Positions 56,044-64,000 of a DNA stretch of 64,000 bases are shown piece by piece. The translations under genes and the position numbers were made by a program. Origin of the DNA: Exilibacterium sp. (GTDB taxonomy: Bacteria; Pseudomonadota; Gammaproteobacteria; Pseudomonadales; Cellvibrionaceae); assembly GCA_028280195.1 (NCBI GenBank), contig JANQMH010000112.1:1-64000 (forward strand), read 5' to 3'. Within the stretch, counting starts at the first letter, position 1, and every line of letters begins with the position of its first letter. The notes below the pieces were generated by a model, which was not told where the DNA came from, made no database searches, and saw nothing but the letters and a program-made list of their open reading frames with translations.

Positions 56044-57174
56044 TCAGAGACTGTGCAGCTGGCGGCGCTGCTTCTCCAGCAGGCTCAGATAAGGTTCGCC
56101 GATTTCCTTGACCCGCTGCAACTCGCGCGTGTCTGCCAGTACCTGGAACTGCAGCCGCTGCGCCAGGTCGCCGTCGCCCAGCAGGGCCGCCTCCACCAAG
56201 ACGCTGTCGGCCGCTGCCTGGCGCAGGTATCTGAGGCTCTGGGCCCGCTGCGCGCCGCTGAGAAAACGCCGGTAAAATGTGTCCTCGGCATCTTCGCCGG
56301 CGGTTACCGCGGCATTCAGCCGCAGCTGTACCGATTTGTCGCCGCGCCCCTGCAGACCCAGTATCAACAGCGCACTGCAGATGGCGTGAAAGCTGCTTTC
56401 GGCGCGGGAGTTATTGCTGTAGAAGATCACCTGAATACTGTGGTCGTGCAGCTGCAGCAGTTCGCCGTTGTAGAGTGCCGTCACGCCGTTGAGCTGCTGT
56501 TCCAGCGCCTGCAGCAGTCGCTTCAGGGCCTCGGCATTGAGCTGTTTGCGCAGCTGCGCCAGGTTGGCGCTGTAGAGGGTCAACAGGGTGCTGTGGTATT
56601 GCTTCGGGTACTCCGTTTCCAGCGCTACCACCTCGTCCACCACCCTGGCGGCGGCGACCACTGGCAGCGGCTGTTGCGCCTGCCGCTGCCGGTAAGCCAG
56701 GGCGCTGATCAACAGCAAAACCGCCGCCGCTGCGCCCAGGGTCGGCCAGCTGCCGGTGCCCGGCTGAGTGAAGTCCGTGCTGACGGTGACGTAACCGGCG
56801 ACGCTGTCCTGCAGGGTAATGGCGGCGGTGAAGTGGCGCCTGCTGCGGCCGTCGCTGCCGGGCGAGTCGCCCGCCTGTACCAGCAGGCGGTTTTCTACGT
56901 CGTGTATGGTGGCGGTGGCGACACCGCTGCTGGCGGTCAGATTGCTGAGAATAACCTGCAGGCTCACCAGGTCGCGGTTGAGGGTGGCGTCGACGGCCTG
57001 TTGCGCGGTCATATTGGCCAGCAGCTGCCCGTAGCTGTTGTGCTGCGCGCTCAGCGTGCGCTCGCTGTGCAGTTGCAGCAACAGTGCCGTGGCCAGCATT
57101 GCCAGCAGTGCGCCCAGGCACAGGTAAACGGTTTTCGGCAGTTGCCGGAGCTGTTCGCTAAAAGCTGAGGGCAT
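56044..57174 (-). CDS. YtjB/AhpA-family membrane protein beside serB
   Basis: Inner-membrane protein of 376 residues: first helix near 16-34, an extracytoplasmic domain to about 143, second helix near 146-162, then a cytoplasmic helical C-terminal half. Divergent location next to serB matches E. coli ytjB (smp) and its pseudomonad counterpart, a family tied loosely to virulence or haemolysin expression. Biochemical function unknown. Confidence 0.65.
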   Translation of the reverse strand: MPSAFSEQLRQLPKTVYLCLGALLAMLATALLLQLHSERTLSAQHNSYGQLLANMTAQQAVDATLNRDLVSLQVILSNLTASSGVATATIHDVENRLLVQAGDSPGSDGRSRRHFTAAITLQDSVAGYVTVSTDFTQPGTGSWPTLGAAAAVLLLISALAYRQRQAQQPLPVVAAARVVDEVVALETEYPKQYHSTLLTLYSANLAQLRKQLNAEALKRLLQALEQQLNGVTALYNGELLQLHDHSIQVIFYSNNSRAESSFHAICSALLILGLQGRGDKSVQLRLNAAVTAGEDAEDTFYRRFLSGAQRAQSLRYLRQAAADSVLVEAALLGDGDLAQRLQFQVLADTRELQRVKEIGEPYLSLLEKQRRQLHSL

Positions 57175-57422
57175 GGGATAGGGGGCGAGTTATCAGATAA
57201 GTTGTCAGATAAACAGTCGATCGATGTCGGATTATGGTTTATAAGCCGGCATTCTAGCTCAATTTTCCGTTAAAGTTGTAGCAACGGTTATATAATTGTC
57301 TTTTTATAAAAACAGTGCCAACACTGCCGCCGACCGGTCTGCCCATCTTATCGGGAGCTTGGGGAAGGCGCAGCCGGCATTGCCATTTGTCTGTTAACTG
57401 CTTGTCAATCAGAGCCTTTTAC

Positions 57423-58652
57423 GTGAAAGAAATCATCATGATCAATATCACCGGTGAGGATCACCCCGGTGTAACCTCGGCCATTACCTCCATTCTGGCG
57501 CAGTACGAGGCCAATATTCTCGATATCGGCCAGGCGGTTATTCACGCCTATCTGTCGCTTGGCATACTGGTGGAAATTCCGCCCGCCTATGAGTCCTCAC
57601 CGGTGTTGAAGGATATCCTCTTCCGCGTGCACGAACTCGGCATGCAGGTGCGCTTTCAACCCATCGGTGAAGACAGCTACAGCCACTGGGTCGGCCAGCA
57701 GGGCAAGCAGCGGCATATCGTTACCCTGCTGGCGCGCAGGGCCAGGGCGGAGCATATCTCCGCCGTTACCGCCGTGGCTGTCAGGCACGGGCTCAATATC
57801 GACACTATCAATCGCCTGTCCGGGCGCATAGAACTTGACTCGCTGGCGGACCAGGACAAGGCCTGCGTCGAGTTTTCCGCGCGCGGCACGCCGGCCGATC
57901 TGGCAGCGCTGCGGGCGGACTTCATGGAGCTGGCCACGCGCATGGATATCGATATTGCCATCCAGGAGGACACCGTATTCCGCCGCAACCGCCGCCTGGT
58001 GTGTTTCGATATGGACTCCACGCTGATTGAGGCCGAGGTAATCGATGAGCTGGCCAAGCGTGCCGGGGTCGGTGCGCAGGTGATGGCAATTACCGAGGCG
58101 GCGATGCGCGGTGAGCTGGATTTCAAGCAGAGCTTTGCCAGGCGTATGGCACTGCTGCAGGGGCTGGATGAGTCGGTATTGCTGGAGATCGCCGAGCAGC
58201 TGCCGCTGACCGAAGGCGCCGAGCATCTGATCGGCACCCTGAAAAAGCTCGGTTATAAAACGGCGATTCTGTCCGGCGGCTTCAACTACTTCGGCCGCCA
58301 TTTACAGCGCAGGCTCGGTATCGACTATGTCTATGCCAACGAACTCGAAGTCAGGGACGGCAAGGTCACAGGTGCGGTGGCAGGGCGCGTGGTCGACGGG
58401 CAGTGCAAGGCGGAATTGCTGCGCGAGCTGGCGCGGCGCGAGGGGATCTCACTGGAGCAGGTCATCGCCGTCGGCGACGGCGCCAACGATCTGCCCATGC
58501 TGAGCATCGCCGGCCTGGGTATTGCGTTTCGCGCCAAGCCCCTGGTCAAGGCCTCTGCCAAGCAGTCGATCTCACACCTGGGGCTGGACGCGATTCTCTA
58601 CCTGATCGGCTTGCGCGACCGCGAAGCAACCCGACAAACTAAAAACCAGTGA
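57423..58652 (+). CDS. serB: Phosphoserine phosphatase
   Basis: Last step of serine synthesis. 409 residues from the GTG at 57423 (KEIIMINITGEDHPG), or 404 from the ATG at 57438; homologues begin close to here although the frame opens earlier. Two N-terminal ACT-like domains (VTSAITSILAQYEANILDIG; ISAVTAVAVRHGLNID) suggest serine feedback. The HAD core has FDMDSTLIEAEVIDELA, ILSGGFNYF and VIAVGDGANDLPML. It ends seven bases from the convergent fimX; both stops carry TAGTCAC-type repeats. Confidence 0.95.
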   Translation: MKEIIMINITGEDHPGVTSAITSILAQYEANILDIGQAVIHAYLSLGILVEIPPAYESSPVLKDILFRVHELGMQVRFQPIGEDSYSHWVGQQGKQRHIVTLLARRARAEHISAVTAVAVRHGLNIDTINRLSGRIELDSLADQDKACVEFSARGTPADLAALRADFMELATRMDIDIAIQEDTVFRRNRRLVCFDMDSTLIEAEVIDELAKRAGVGAQVMAITEAAMRGELDFKQSFARRMALLQGLDESVLLEIAEQLPLTEGAEHLIGTLKKLGYKTAILSGGFNYFGRHLQRRLGIDYVYANELEVRDGKVTGAVAGRVVDGQCKAELLRELARREGISLEQVIAVGDGANDLPMLSIAGLGIAFRAKPLVKASAKQSISHLGLDAILYLIGLRDREATRQTKNQ

Positions 58653-58659
58653 CTAGTGA

Positions 58660-60762
58660 CTAATTTTCCATATTGAAGTCGTAGTCCATTTTGCTGGTCG
58701 GCGCCTGCAGGTAGTGGCCCTGGATGTAGTGGACGCCGGCCTGCCACAGGGTGGACAGCACGCTGGCGTTTTCCACGAATGGCACGATGGTGGTTTTGTG
58801 CTCTTCGTGCAGCTGCTTTACCAGGCCGGTCAATGTCTCCGGGCTCTCGCCGTTGTTCTGAATATCGAGGGTAAAGGAACCGTCGACTTTAATGTAATCG
58901 GCACGCACGTGCTTGAGGGTATTGAAGGGGTTTAGCGAGCAGCCGAAGTTGCTGATCGAACAGCTGCTTTTCATTTCCCGCAGGCCTTCGGCGAAGGCCT
59001 TTGCCGCTTTCAGGTGGTTGGTAACATCGGCCTCGTTAAGCTGAAATATCAGCGCCTCAGTGGGCAGGCTGGCGGCTTTGAACGCGACACTAAGCCAGGG
59101 TAGCAGGCTGGTGTCGCCCAGTGACTGACTGCTCATATTGACGATCAGGCGCGTGCGGTTGCCGTTGTTGCGGTGCTCCGACAGGACCTTGATGGCCTCC
59201 AGTACCACCCAGCGATCGATTTTGGCGGTGGCGCCGATACGCGCCGCGGTATCCAGAAATTCGCTTGGCGATATTTCTTCGCCGTCCTCGTTGAGCATGC
59301 GCAGCAGCACTTCGTAGTGCTCCTCTTCAGAGCCGCGCAGGCTGATAATGGGCTGAAAAAGCAGGCGGAAGCGGCCCTGATCGAGGGCGCGCTGTACCGC
59401 CCGGGCGATGTCTTTCTGCTCCATGTCCTGCGCTGTCAGTTTTGGCTCGTACAGCTTTGCGCCGTTGCCGACACCGGCTACCTCGTGTTCCTCGCGCACG
59501 TTGGCGGCCGCCGCCATGGCCTGCTCGATGATGGCATCGGCGCCGCTGGATGCCTCGGTCACCAGGGCCATGCCGATGCTCACTGTCAGTTGCAGGGTTT
59601 TGCCGTCCACTTCGACGATATGGTCTTCGATCCGGCGGCACAGATCTTCGGCGCGATCGAGCGCGGCATCGGCGTTGAGGTCGGTTACCAGCAGCATGAA
59701 ATTGCCGTCGGCGAAGCGCGCCAGGGTATCGGACTCGTCGCACTGCTGGCGTACCAGGTTGGCGATATCGCCCAGCACCAGGTCAGAGGAAGCCACTCCC
59801 AGGCTGGTCTGCACGCTGTCGAGAAAATTGTCGATTTCGATACTGAACAGTACGCCGCTGCTCTGATCGTCAGTGGCGGCGTCGACCGCGCGCTCCAGCG
59901 TATCCACCAGGTACTGGCGGTTGTACAGCCCGGTTGCCACATCCTGGTGTCTGATCTGATTGATCTGCTGTTCGAGTTCTTCATTGCTGGCCTGGCTGGC
60001 GCGCATCATAAACTGAATGCAGGGTTCCTCGTCGTAAATGGCGTGGGCCACCTCGACATTGAAATTGACAGAATCCTCGTCGGCGCAAATACCGCAAAAC
60101 TCCAGGTTGGTGCTTTCTGCGTCGTCGGCTTTGAGGGTGAAGTCCTTGAAGAACTGCTTGACTTTGCCCTGGTCTTTATCGGCGATCATATCGATGACCG
60201 GCATACACTCGAGATCGTCGCGATCCTGGTAGCCAAAGCGTTCGGCAAAGGAGTCATTGGCGTAGAGGTACATGCCGTCCTGAATGTAGGCTACGGCGTC
60301 GCGGGAGCTGTCCAGCAGTTGCTGGCTGCGGCGCTCGGCCTCGCGAAAGCGGCGCTCGGCCTTGCGCCGCAGCTGGCGCTGTTCCCGGCACTCCAGTTCG
60401 CGCTGAATTACCAGCAGCAGGTGCTGGTCCTCGTCCAGCCTGACAACGTCGGCGGCGCCCTGCTTGATGCCGTCAACCACGGGCTTGGAGCCCTCCTCAT
60501 CGGTCTGCAGGATTACCGGCACGTCTTTGTTGAGGCGCTTGATCTGTTTGACGGCGGTCTGCGGTGATACACTGCGGGTTTGATCGTGGCCGATCAACAG
60601 ATCCCAGACCTGTTCCTGCAGCAGCTTTACCAGGGCCTCTTCGCTGTCGACATGTTGAGCCCGGCTGGGGCGGCCGGCATTGCGCAGCATGCTCACCAGG
60701 CGTTCGGCCTCGTCGCGCGCATCGTTCAGAATCAGTAGTCTGATAGTTTCGTTCGGGTTCAT
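58660..60762 (-). CDS. fimX: FimX-like REC-PAS-degenerate GGDEF-EAL c-di-GMP receptor
   Basis: Polarly acting c-di-GMP effector for type IV pili, 700 residues (P. aeruginosa FimX 691). Domains: degenerate receiver (about 8-120), PAS (about 140-260, with DGMYLYANDSFAERFGYQ), GGDEF domain with the motif lost (ARFADGNFMLLV), and EAL domain with EVL in place of EAL (YEVLLRMLNEDGEE). These same losses mark the non-enzymatic P. aeruginosa protein, which binds c-di-GMP through its EAL domain. Next to serB as in pseudomonads. TAGTCAC repeats begin at its stop. Confidence 0.9.
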   Translation of the reverse strand: MNPNETIRLLILNDARDEAERLVSMLRNAGRPSRAQHVDSEEALVKLLQEQVWDLLIGHDQTRSVSPQTAVKQIKRLNKDVPVILQTDEEGSKPVVDGIKQGAADVVRLDEDQHLLLVIQRELECREQRQLRRKAERRFREAERRSQQLLDSSRDAVAYIQDGMYLYANDSFAERFGYQDRDDLECMPVIDMIADKDQGKVKQFFKDFTLKADDAESTNLEFCGICADEDSVNFNVEVAHAIYDEEPCIQFMMRASQASNEELEQQINQIRHQDVATGLYNRQYLVDTLERAVDAATDDQSSGVLFSIEIDNFLDSVQTSLGVASSDLVLGDIANLVRQQCDESDTLARFADGNFMLLVTDLNADAALDRAEDLCRRIEDHIVEVDGKTLQLTVSIGMALVTEASSGADAIIEQAMAAAANVREEHEVAGVGNGAKLYEPKLTAQDMEQKDIARAVQRALDQGRFRLLFQPIISLRGSEEEHYEVLLRMLNEDGEEISPSEFLDTAARIGATAKIDRWVVLEAIKVLSEHRNNGNRTRLIVNMSSQSLGDTSLLPWLSVAFKAASLPTEALIFQLNEADVTNHLKAAKAFAEGLREMKSSCSISNFGCSLNPFNTLKHVRADYIKVDGSFTLDIQNNGESPETLTGLVKQLHEEHKTTIVPFVENASVLSTLWQAGVHYIQGHYLQAPTSKMDYDFNMEN

Positions 60763-61002
60763 ACCGCTCTAGCTAGTGTCATTCGATACCTCTTTGTGTA
60801 ACCGCCAAGCTAGACAGTAAGACCGTTTATCTTCAAGAGGTTGACTTATCGGGCTGAAAATAGTGGCCGTTATCTTACTCGATAAATGCCGTGTCCTGGT
60901 AGTTTTCTGCGCCCAGGCAGAAGTGGAATGCGAACTGAGTATCACTTCCGGTCACAGGTTGCGGCGGCATCTTGCAGTGTCGATACATACTCAATAAATG
61001 TT

Positions 61003-62760
61003 TTAGACACTATTCCACACCGATGCAAAATCTTCGGCTTTATTTTCGTCCCCGGATGTCTGGCCGGTGTCCAGACTGCGAAAGCCAAACTGGCTCACAG
61101 AGCCCGTGGCCAGTAGCTTGCGGGTCAGTTGTACCATCTGTTCTTCACCGCGCTGGTTGAGTTTCACCTTGCAGTATTCCCGAAAAGGGACTACCGCCGT
61201 CAGCAGGCTGGCGGGTCGGTTGGCAGCTTTCAGCTCAGGCAGCATCAGCACACGCATATACTCACCGTTACTACCCGTTTTCTGCAGCATGGACGCACCG
61301 TAGGGGCTTGCCGACGGTGCCAGAACCTGCACACCCAGCTGCGTGGCGCCGCGGTTCTGCCGCAGCCAGCGTACCACCGCCACGCTCCAGTTGCGGCGGC
61401 CCGGTTCGCGCAGCCCCAGCACTTCGCCGGCGCGCACCTGGACCGGCATATGCTCGCGCCAGTCGAGGCAGTAGCCGCCCGGGCTGGCATCGAGAATATG
61501 CACCTGCGAGCACTGGCCGATCTCCTCGCAGGTCTGTGCGTCCGCGCCGAGTTTTCCAAGCCGCTCGGGGGCGTCGTAGACTTCCGCCCAGGGGTCGTGC
61601 TCGGCGCTGAGCCGGCGCGACCGGAAGCTGCTGGGGGGCGGGCCTGCGGTGGCGCCGTGGTTTAAGAAACTGTTGAATGACACACCCTCGGTAATCTGGA
61701 AATGCAGATTGGCGATGCCCACTGTCGTTTCCAGCTCGCCGCTGGCCAGGCGGCGTTCGAAGCTGCGCTGGCGCACCACTCCCCAGGTATCGATCAGGTG
61801 AGCCAGCAGTGAGGGACTGATTTCCGCGGGGATGGTGACAATCTGCTCACCACTGCCCTGTTTTTGCTCTTTCTGTTTGCGCAGTGCCGCCAGCAGCTGG
61901 CGGGTGTCGATCTCGCGGGTATCGTCGTCCATGGCCCCCTGGAAGCGCGTCTTATACATGGGCCCCATATCGGCAGACAGGTTGACCACAAAGAGGTTTT
62001 CCCGGTTGGATTCTTCACCTTGGCTGAAACCCACCAGTGATACCCAGTGGCCGAGCGCCTGGTAAAGGGCACTGACCTCATTCTGCCGCAACTGGTTGGG
62101 GCGGGCGCAGGCGAGCATCAGGGCGCGCAGATAAGCGCGCTGGATGGTCGATGCCTGCACATCTGCCGGCAGCGGGTCGCTGACCATATGATCGAGCAGG
62201 TCGAACGCCGCTGCCAGCCTGTAGAGATTGTGTATATCCAGCCAGGAATGGGCCGGAATGGGGGTGTACAGCTGGTAACTGCGCAGCAGTGACAGGCCCA
62301 GGCCGGTCACCGCGCGATGCAGTGCCAGCGTGAGTTTTTGCCGCAGCGGATTTTTCTGCGCCTTGCTTTTAGCGCACAGATCCCGAACCACCAGCAGGTA
62401 GCCATTGGTCATATGCTTCTGCAGGGCCTGTGCCACCGTGGCTGTTTTGAGGGCGCCGTCGGGCAGCAGCAGGGGCTGGTTCAAAAACTCCTGCGACAGC
62501 CCCTGAATACTCTGCTGCACATAGGGGCGCAGGCTTTCCAGCATCTCCAGTCGGCTTTCGGCCTCGACCGCGAGTCTGACGATTTCGGGCAGCGCTTTGT
62601 AAAGCAACACGCTGGTGTGACTCATGCGGGTTGCAGGCAGGGACTCGGCCCACTGCTTAACCTTGGCCGGGCGGGTGCTGGTGCAGAAACTGAGGGCTCT
62701 CAGGTCCTGGGCCGGCAGGATAAACTGCGACAGTAGATGCGAAGCGGTTTCCGAACTCAT
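61003..62760 (-). CDS. Conserved fimX-neighbour protein, possible PilZ-like C-terminus
   Basis: Soluble protein of 585 residues, mainly helical in the first 330. The C-terminal part has beta-rich segments (LDWREHMPVQVRAGEVLGLR, then WSVAVVRWLRQNRGATQLGVQVL) that resemble a PilZ-like barrel, though no clean RxxxR motif is seen. The equivalent place beside fimX in pseudomonads holds a protein of similar size. A role in c-di-GMP or pilus control is inferred from context. Confidence 0.55.
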   Translation of the reverse strand: MSSETASHLLSQFILPAQDLRALSFCTSTRPAKVKQWAESLPATRMSHTSVLLYKALPEIVRLAVEAESRLEMLESLRPYVQQSIQGLSQEFLNQPLLLPDGALKTATVAQALQKHMTNGYLLVVRDLCAKSKAQKNPLRQKLTLALHRAVTGLGLSLLRSYQLYTPIPAHSWLDIHNLYRLAAAFDLLDHMVSDPLPADVQASTIQRAYLRALMLACARPNQLRQNEVSALYQALGHWVSLVGFSQGEESNRENLFVVNLSADMGPMYKTRFQGAMDDDTREIDTRQLLAALRKQKEQKQGSGEQIVTIPAEISPSLLAHLIDTWGVVRQRSFERRLASGELETTVGIANLHFQITEGVSFNSFLNHGATAGPPPSSFRSRRLSAEHDPWAEVYDAPERLGKLGADAQTCEEIGQCSQVHILDASPGGYCLDWREHMPVQVRAGEVLGLREPGRRNWSVAVVRWLRQNRGATQLGVQVLAPSASPYGASMLQKTGSNGEYMRVLMLPELKAANRPASLLTAVVPFREYCKVKLNQRGEEQMVQLTRKLLATGSVSQFGFRSLDTGQTSGDENKAEDFASVWNSV

Positions 62761-62825
62761 CTCAATGGTTTTTAGCCAATCCTCTGTAATCTATTCACTG
62801 CATATTTTTTATTATAGGAGACCGG

Positions 62826-62845
62826 CACCCCCCTTGCGGGGGGTG
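62826..62845. repeat. Strong GC hairpin
   Basis: CACCCCCC and GGGGGGTG with loop TTGC. Lies in the 231-base gap between epmB and the 585-residue gene. No T-run on either side, so its role is unclear. Confidence 0.5.
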
Positions 62846-62991
62846 TCGCATCGACGACCTGCGAGGGTTTGCACCAATTATAATTTGCAACCGGTCGCTA
62901 CAAATGCCTGCTTACTGTCAGCTTTCTGTAGCAATCTCTTGCCAATAAACTGCTTTTGCAGCAGCTTGTATACCACTTTTTCACCCAGGTG

Positions 62992-63999
62992 TCACAGGAT
63001 TGGCGTTTTCGACGCCGCCTGCGGCTGCTCCCGCACCAGGCGCGGCACCAGGTAGCCGGGCAGTTGCTCGAGCAACTGGCGGTACAGAGAGCGGGCCCTG
63101 GGCAGCGCCACCTCAAAGTGAGCGGCCCCGGCTACTTTGTCGAGCAGGTGCAGGTAATAGGGCAGCACGCCGGCGGCAAACAGGGCTTCGCTCAGCGCCG
63201 CCAGGGCGGCGACGCTGTCGTTGATGCCGCGCAGCAGCACCGCCTGATTCAGCACCGGGATGTCGATACTGCGCAGTCGCGTCACCGCGGCGGCCACGTC
63301 GGCATCGATTTCGTTGGCGTGGTTGCTGTGCAGCACTACCACCTTTTGCAGGTGTGTCTGTGCCAGCCACTGCAGGCAGCTGTCGTCGATGCGATGGGGC
63401 AGCACCACCGGCAGGCGGGTGTGAATGCGCAGGCGGCGGACATGCGGTATTTGCGCTATCTGCGCGGTGAGCCAGGCCAGCTGTTTATCCGCCAGTGCCA
63501 GTGGATCGCCGCCGCTATAGATGACTTCGCCGATGCTGGGATCGGCGGCGATATAGTCCAGCGCCGGCTGCCACTGGTCGCGGCCCGGGTTGTTTTGCGC
63601 ATAGGGGAAGTGGCGCCGAAAGCAGTAGCGGCAGTGAATGGCGCACTGCCGCGCGGCGATCAGCAACACCCGGCCGCGGTATTTGTGAATCAGGCCGGGG
63701 TGGGGGTTGCTGCCGGCCTCCTGCAGCGGGTCGGCGCTGTAGCCGGGTTGTACCAGCAGCTCCTCGCCCAGCGGCAGTACCTGGCGCAGCAGCGGGTCGT
63801 CGATATTGCCGCGCTGCATTTTGGCCACGAAGGCCCGCGGCACCCGCAGCGGAAAAGCCTGTTGCAGGGCCTCGCTACGGCCGATTTGAGCGGCGTCGAT
63901 ATGCAGCAGCCGCAGCAGTTCCAGGGGGTCTCGTACCAGGTCGGCCAGATCGTCCTGCCAGCGGCCGGTCTGCCATGTTGGCAACGTTCGGGGTATCAT
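62992..63999 (-). CDS. epmB: EF-P lysine 2,3-aminomutase EpmB
   Basis: Radical-SAM enzyme of 335 residues that makes (R)-beta-lysine for modification of elongation factor P. The iron-sulfur motif CAIHCRYCFRRHF gives C119, C123, C126. GEVIYSGGDPLALADKQLAW and RLRIHTRLPVVLPHRI are typical of KamA/EpmB. It is shorter than catabolic lysine aminomutases, which favours EpmB. epmA and efp are not in the window; the ATG lies at the very edge. Confidence 0.93.
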   Translation of the reverse strand: MIPRTLPTWQTGRWQDDLADLVRDPLELLRLLHIDAAQIGRSEALQQAFPLRVPRAFVAKMQRGNIDDPLLRQVLPLGEELLVQPGYSADPLQEAGSNPHPGLIHKYRGRVLLIAARQCAIHCRYCFRRHFPYAQNNPGRDQWQPALDYIAADPSIGEVIYSGGDPLALADKQLAWLTAQIAQIPHVRRLRIHTRLPVVLPHRIDDSCLQWLAQTHLQKVVVLHSNHANEIDADVAAAVTRLRSIDIPVLNQAVLLRGINDSVAALAALSEALFAAGVLPYYLHLLDKVAGAAHFEVALPRARSLYRQLLEQLPGYLVPRLVREQPQAASKTPIL

Positions 64000-64000
64000 T

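Noticed and set aside
59173-60567. Long plus-strand frame opposite fimX
   Set aside because: Shadow of fimX; composition only mirrors the real gene.

Overview
This window looks like a gammaproteobacterial chromosome of the Cellvibrionales/Pseudomonadales kind that carries two stretches of accessory DNA. The core evidence is gene order: tRNA-Leu, rnr, rlmB, rpsF, rpsR, a DUF2232-type membrane gene, rplI and dnaB; then panC, panD and acs; a complete leucine-degradation set liuRABCDE; and the YtjB/AhpA-like gene, serB, fimX block known from pseudomonads. The genus is inferred from synteny and motifs only; no database search was possible.

Region 1 (1-9301) is GC-rich and has an alphaproteobacterial flavour. 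It holds an ECF sigma factor, a FecR-type anti-sigma factor, an STN-containing TonB-dependent receptor, an ABC ATPase and a second TonB-dependent receptor on the minus strand. Two ABC-2 type permeases converge on them from the plus strand. Together they look like a surface-signalled receptor/exporter system of unknown substrate.

Region 2 (about 9500-20990) is lower in GC. It carries VapBC, an unrecognised 363-residue protein, a Fic protein with its own probable operator, and a type I restriction-modification operon (hsdM, hsdS, a RhuM-Doc fusion, hsdR). It ends against the 3' end of tRNA-Leu(CAG), a classic integration site; no integrase is in the window.

Region 3 (20997-39002) is core: RNA decay and rRNA modification, ribosomal proteins S6, S18 and L9, replicative helicase, pantothenate synthesis, acetate activation, small housekeeping enzymes, a GGDEF-EAL protein with a degenerate receiver, and a chemoreceptor. 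Several gaps contain short tandem repeats with periods of 7, 14, 15 or 18 bases.

Region 4 (about 39200-46560) is AT-rich and accessory: a GNAT, then a LuxR-type regulator, a cytochrome P450 and a TonB-dependent receptor in one operon, divergent from two more LuxR-type paralogues. A perfect 18-base palindrome resembling a lux box lies between the divergent arms. The P450 lacks the usual acid-alcohol pair in helix I. This is my best candidate for an undescribed sensing, uptake and oxidation system.

Region 5 (46573-64000) returns to the core: liuRABCDE with a recognisable LiuR operator, an OlsF-like ornithine-lipid acyltransferase fusion, the serB/fimX block, a 585-residue fimX neighbour and the EF-P lysine 2,3-aminomutase epmB.
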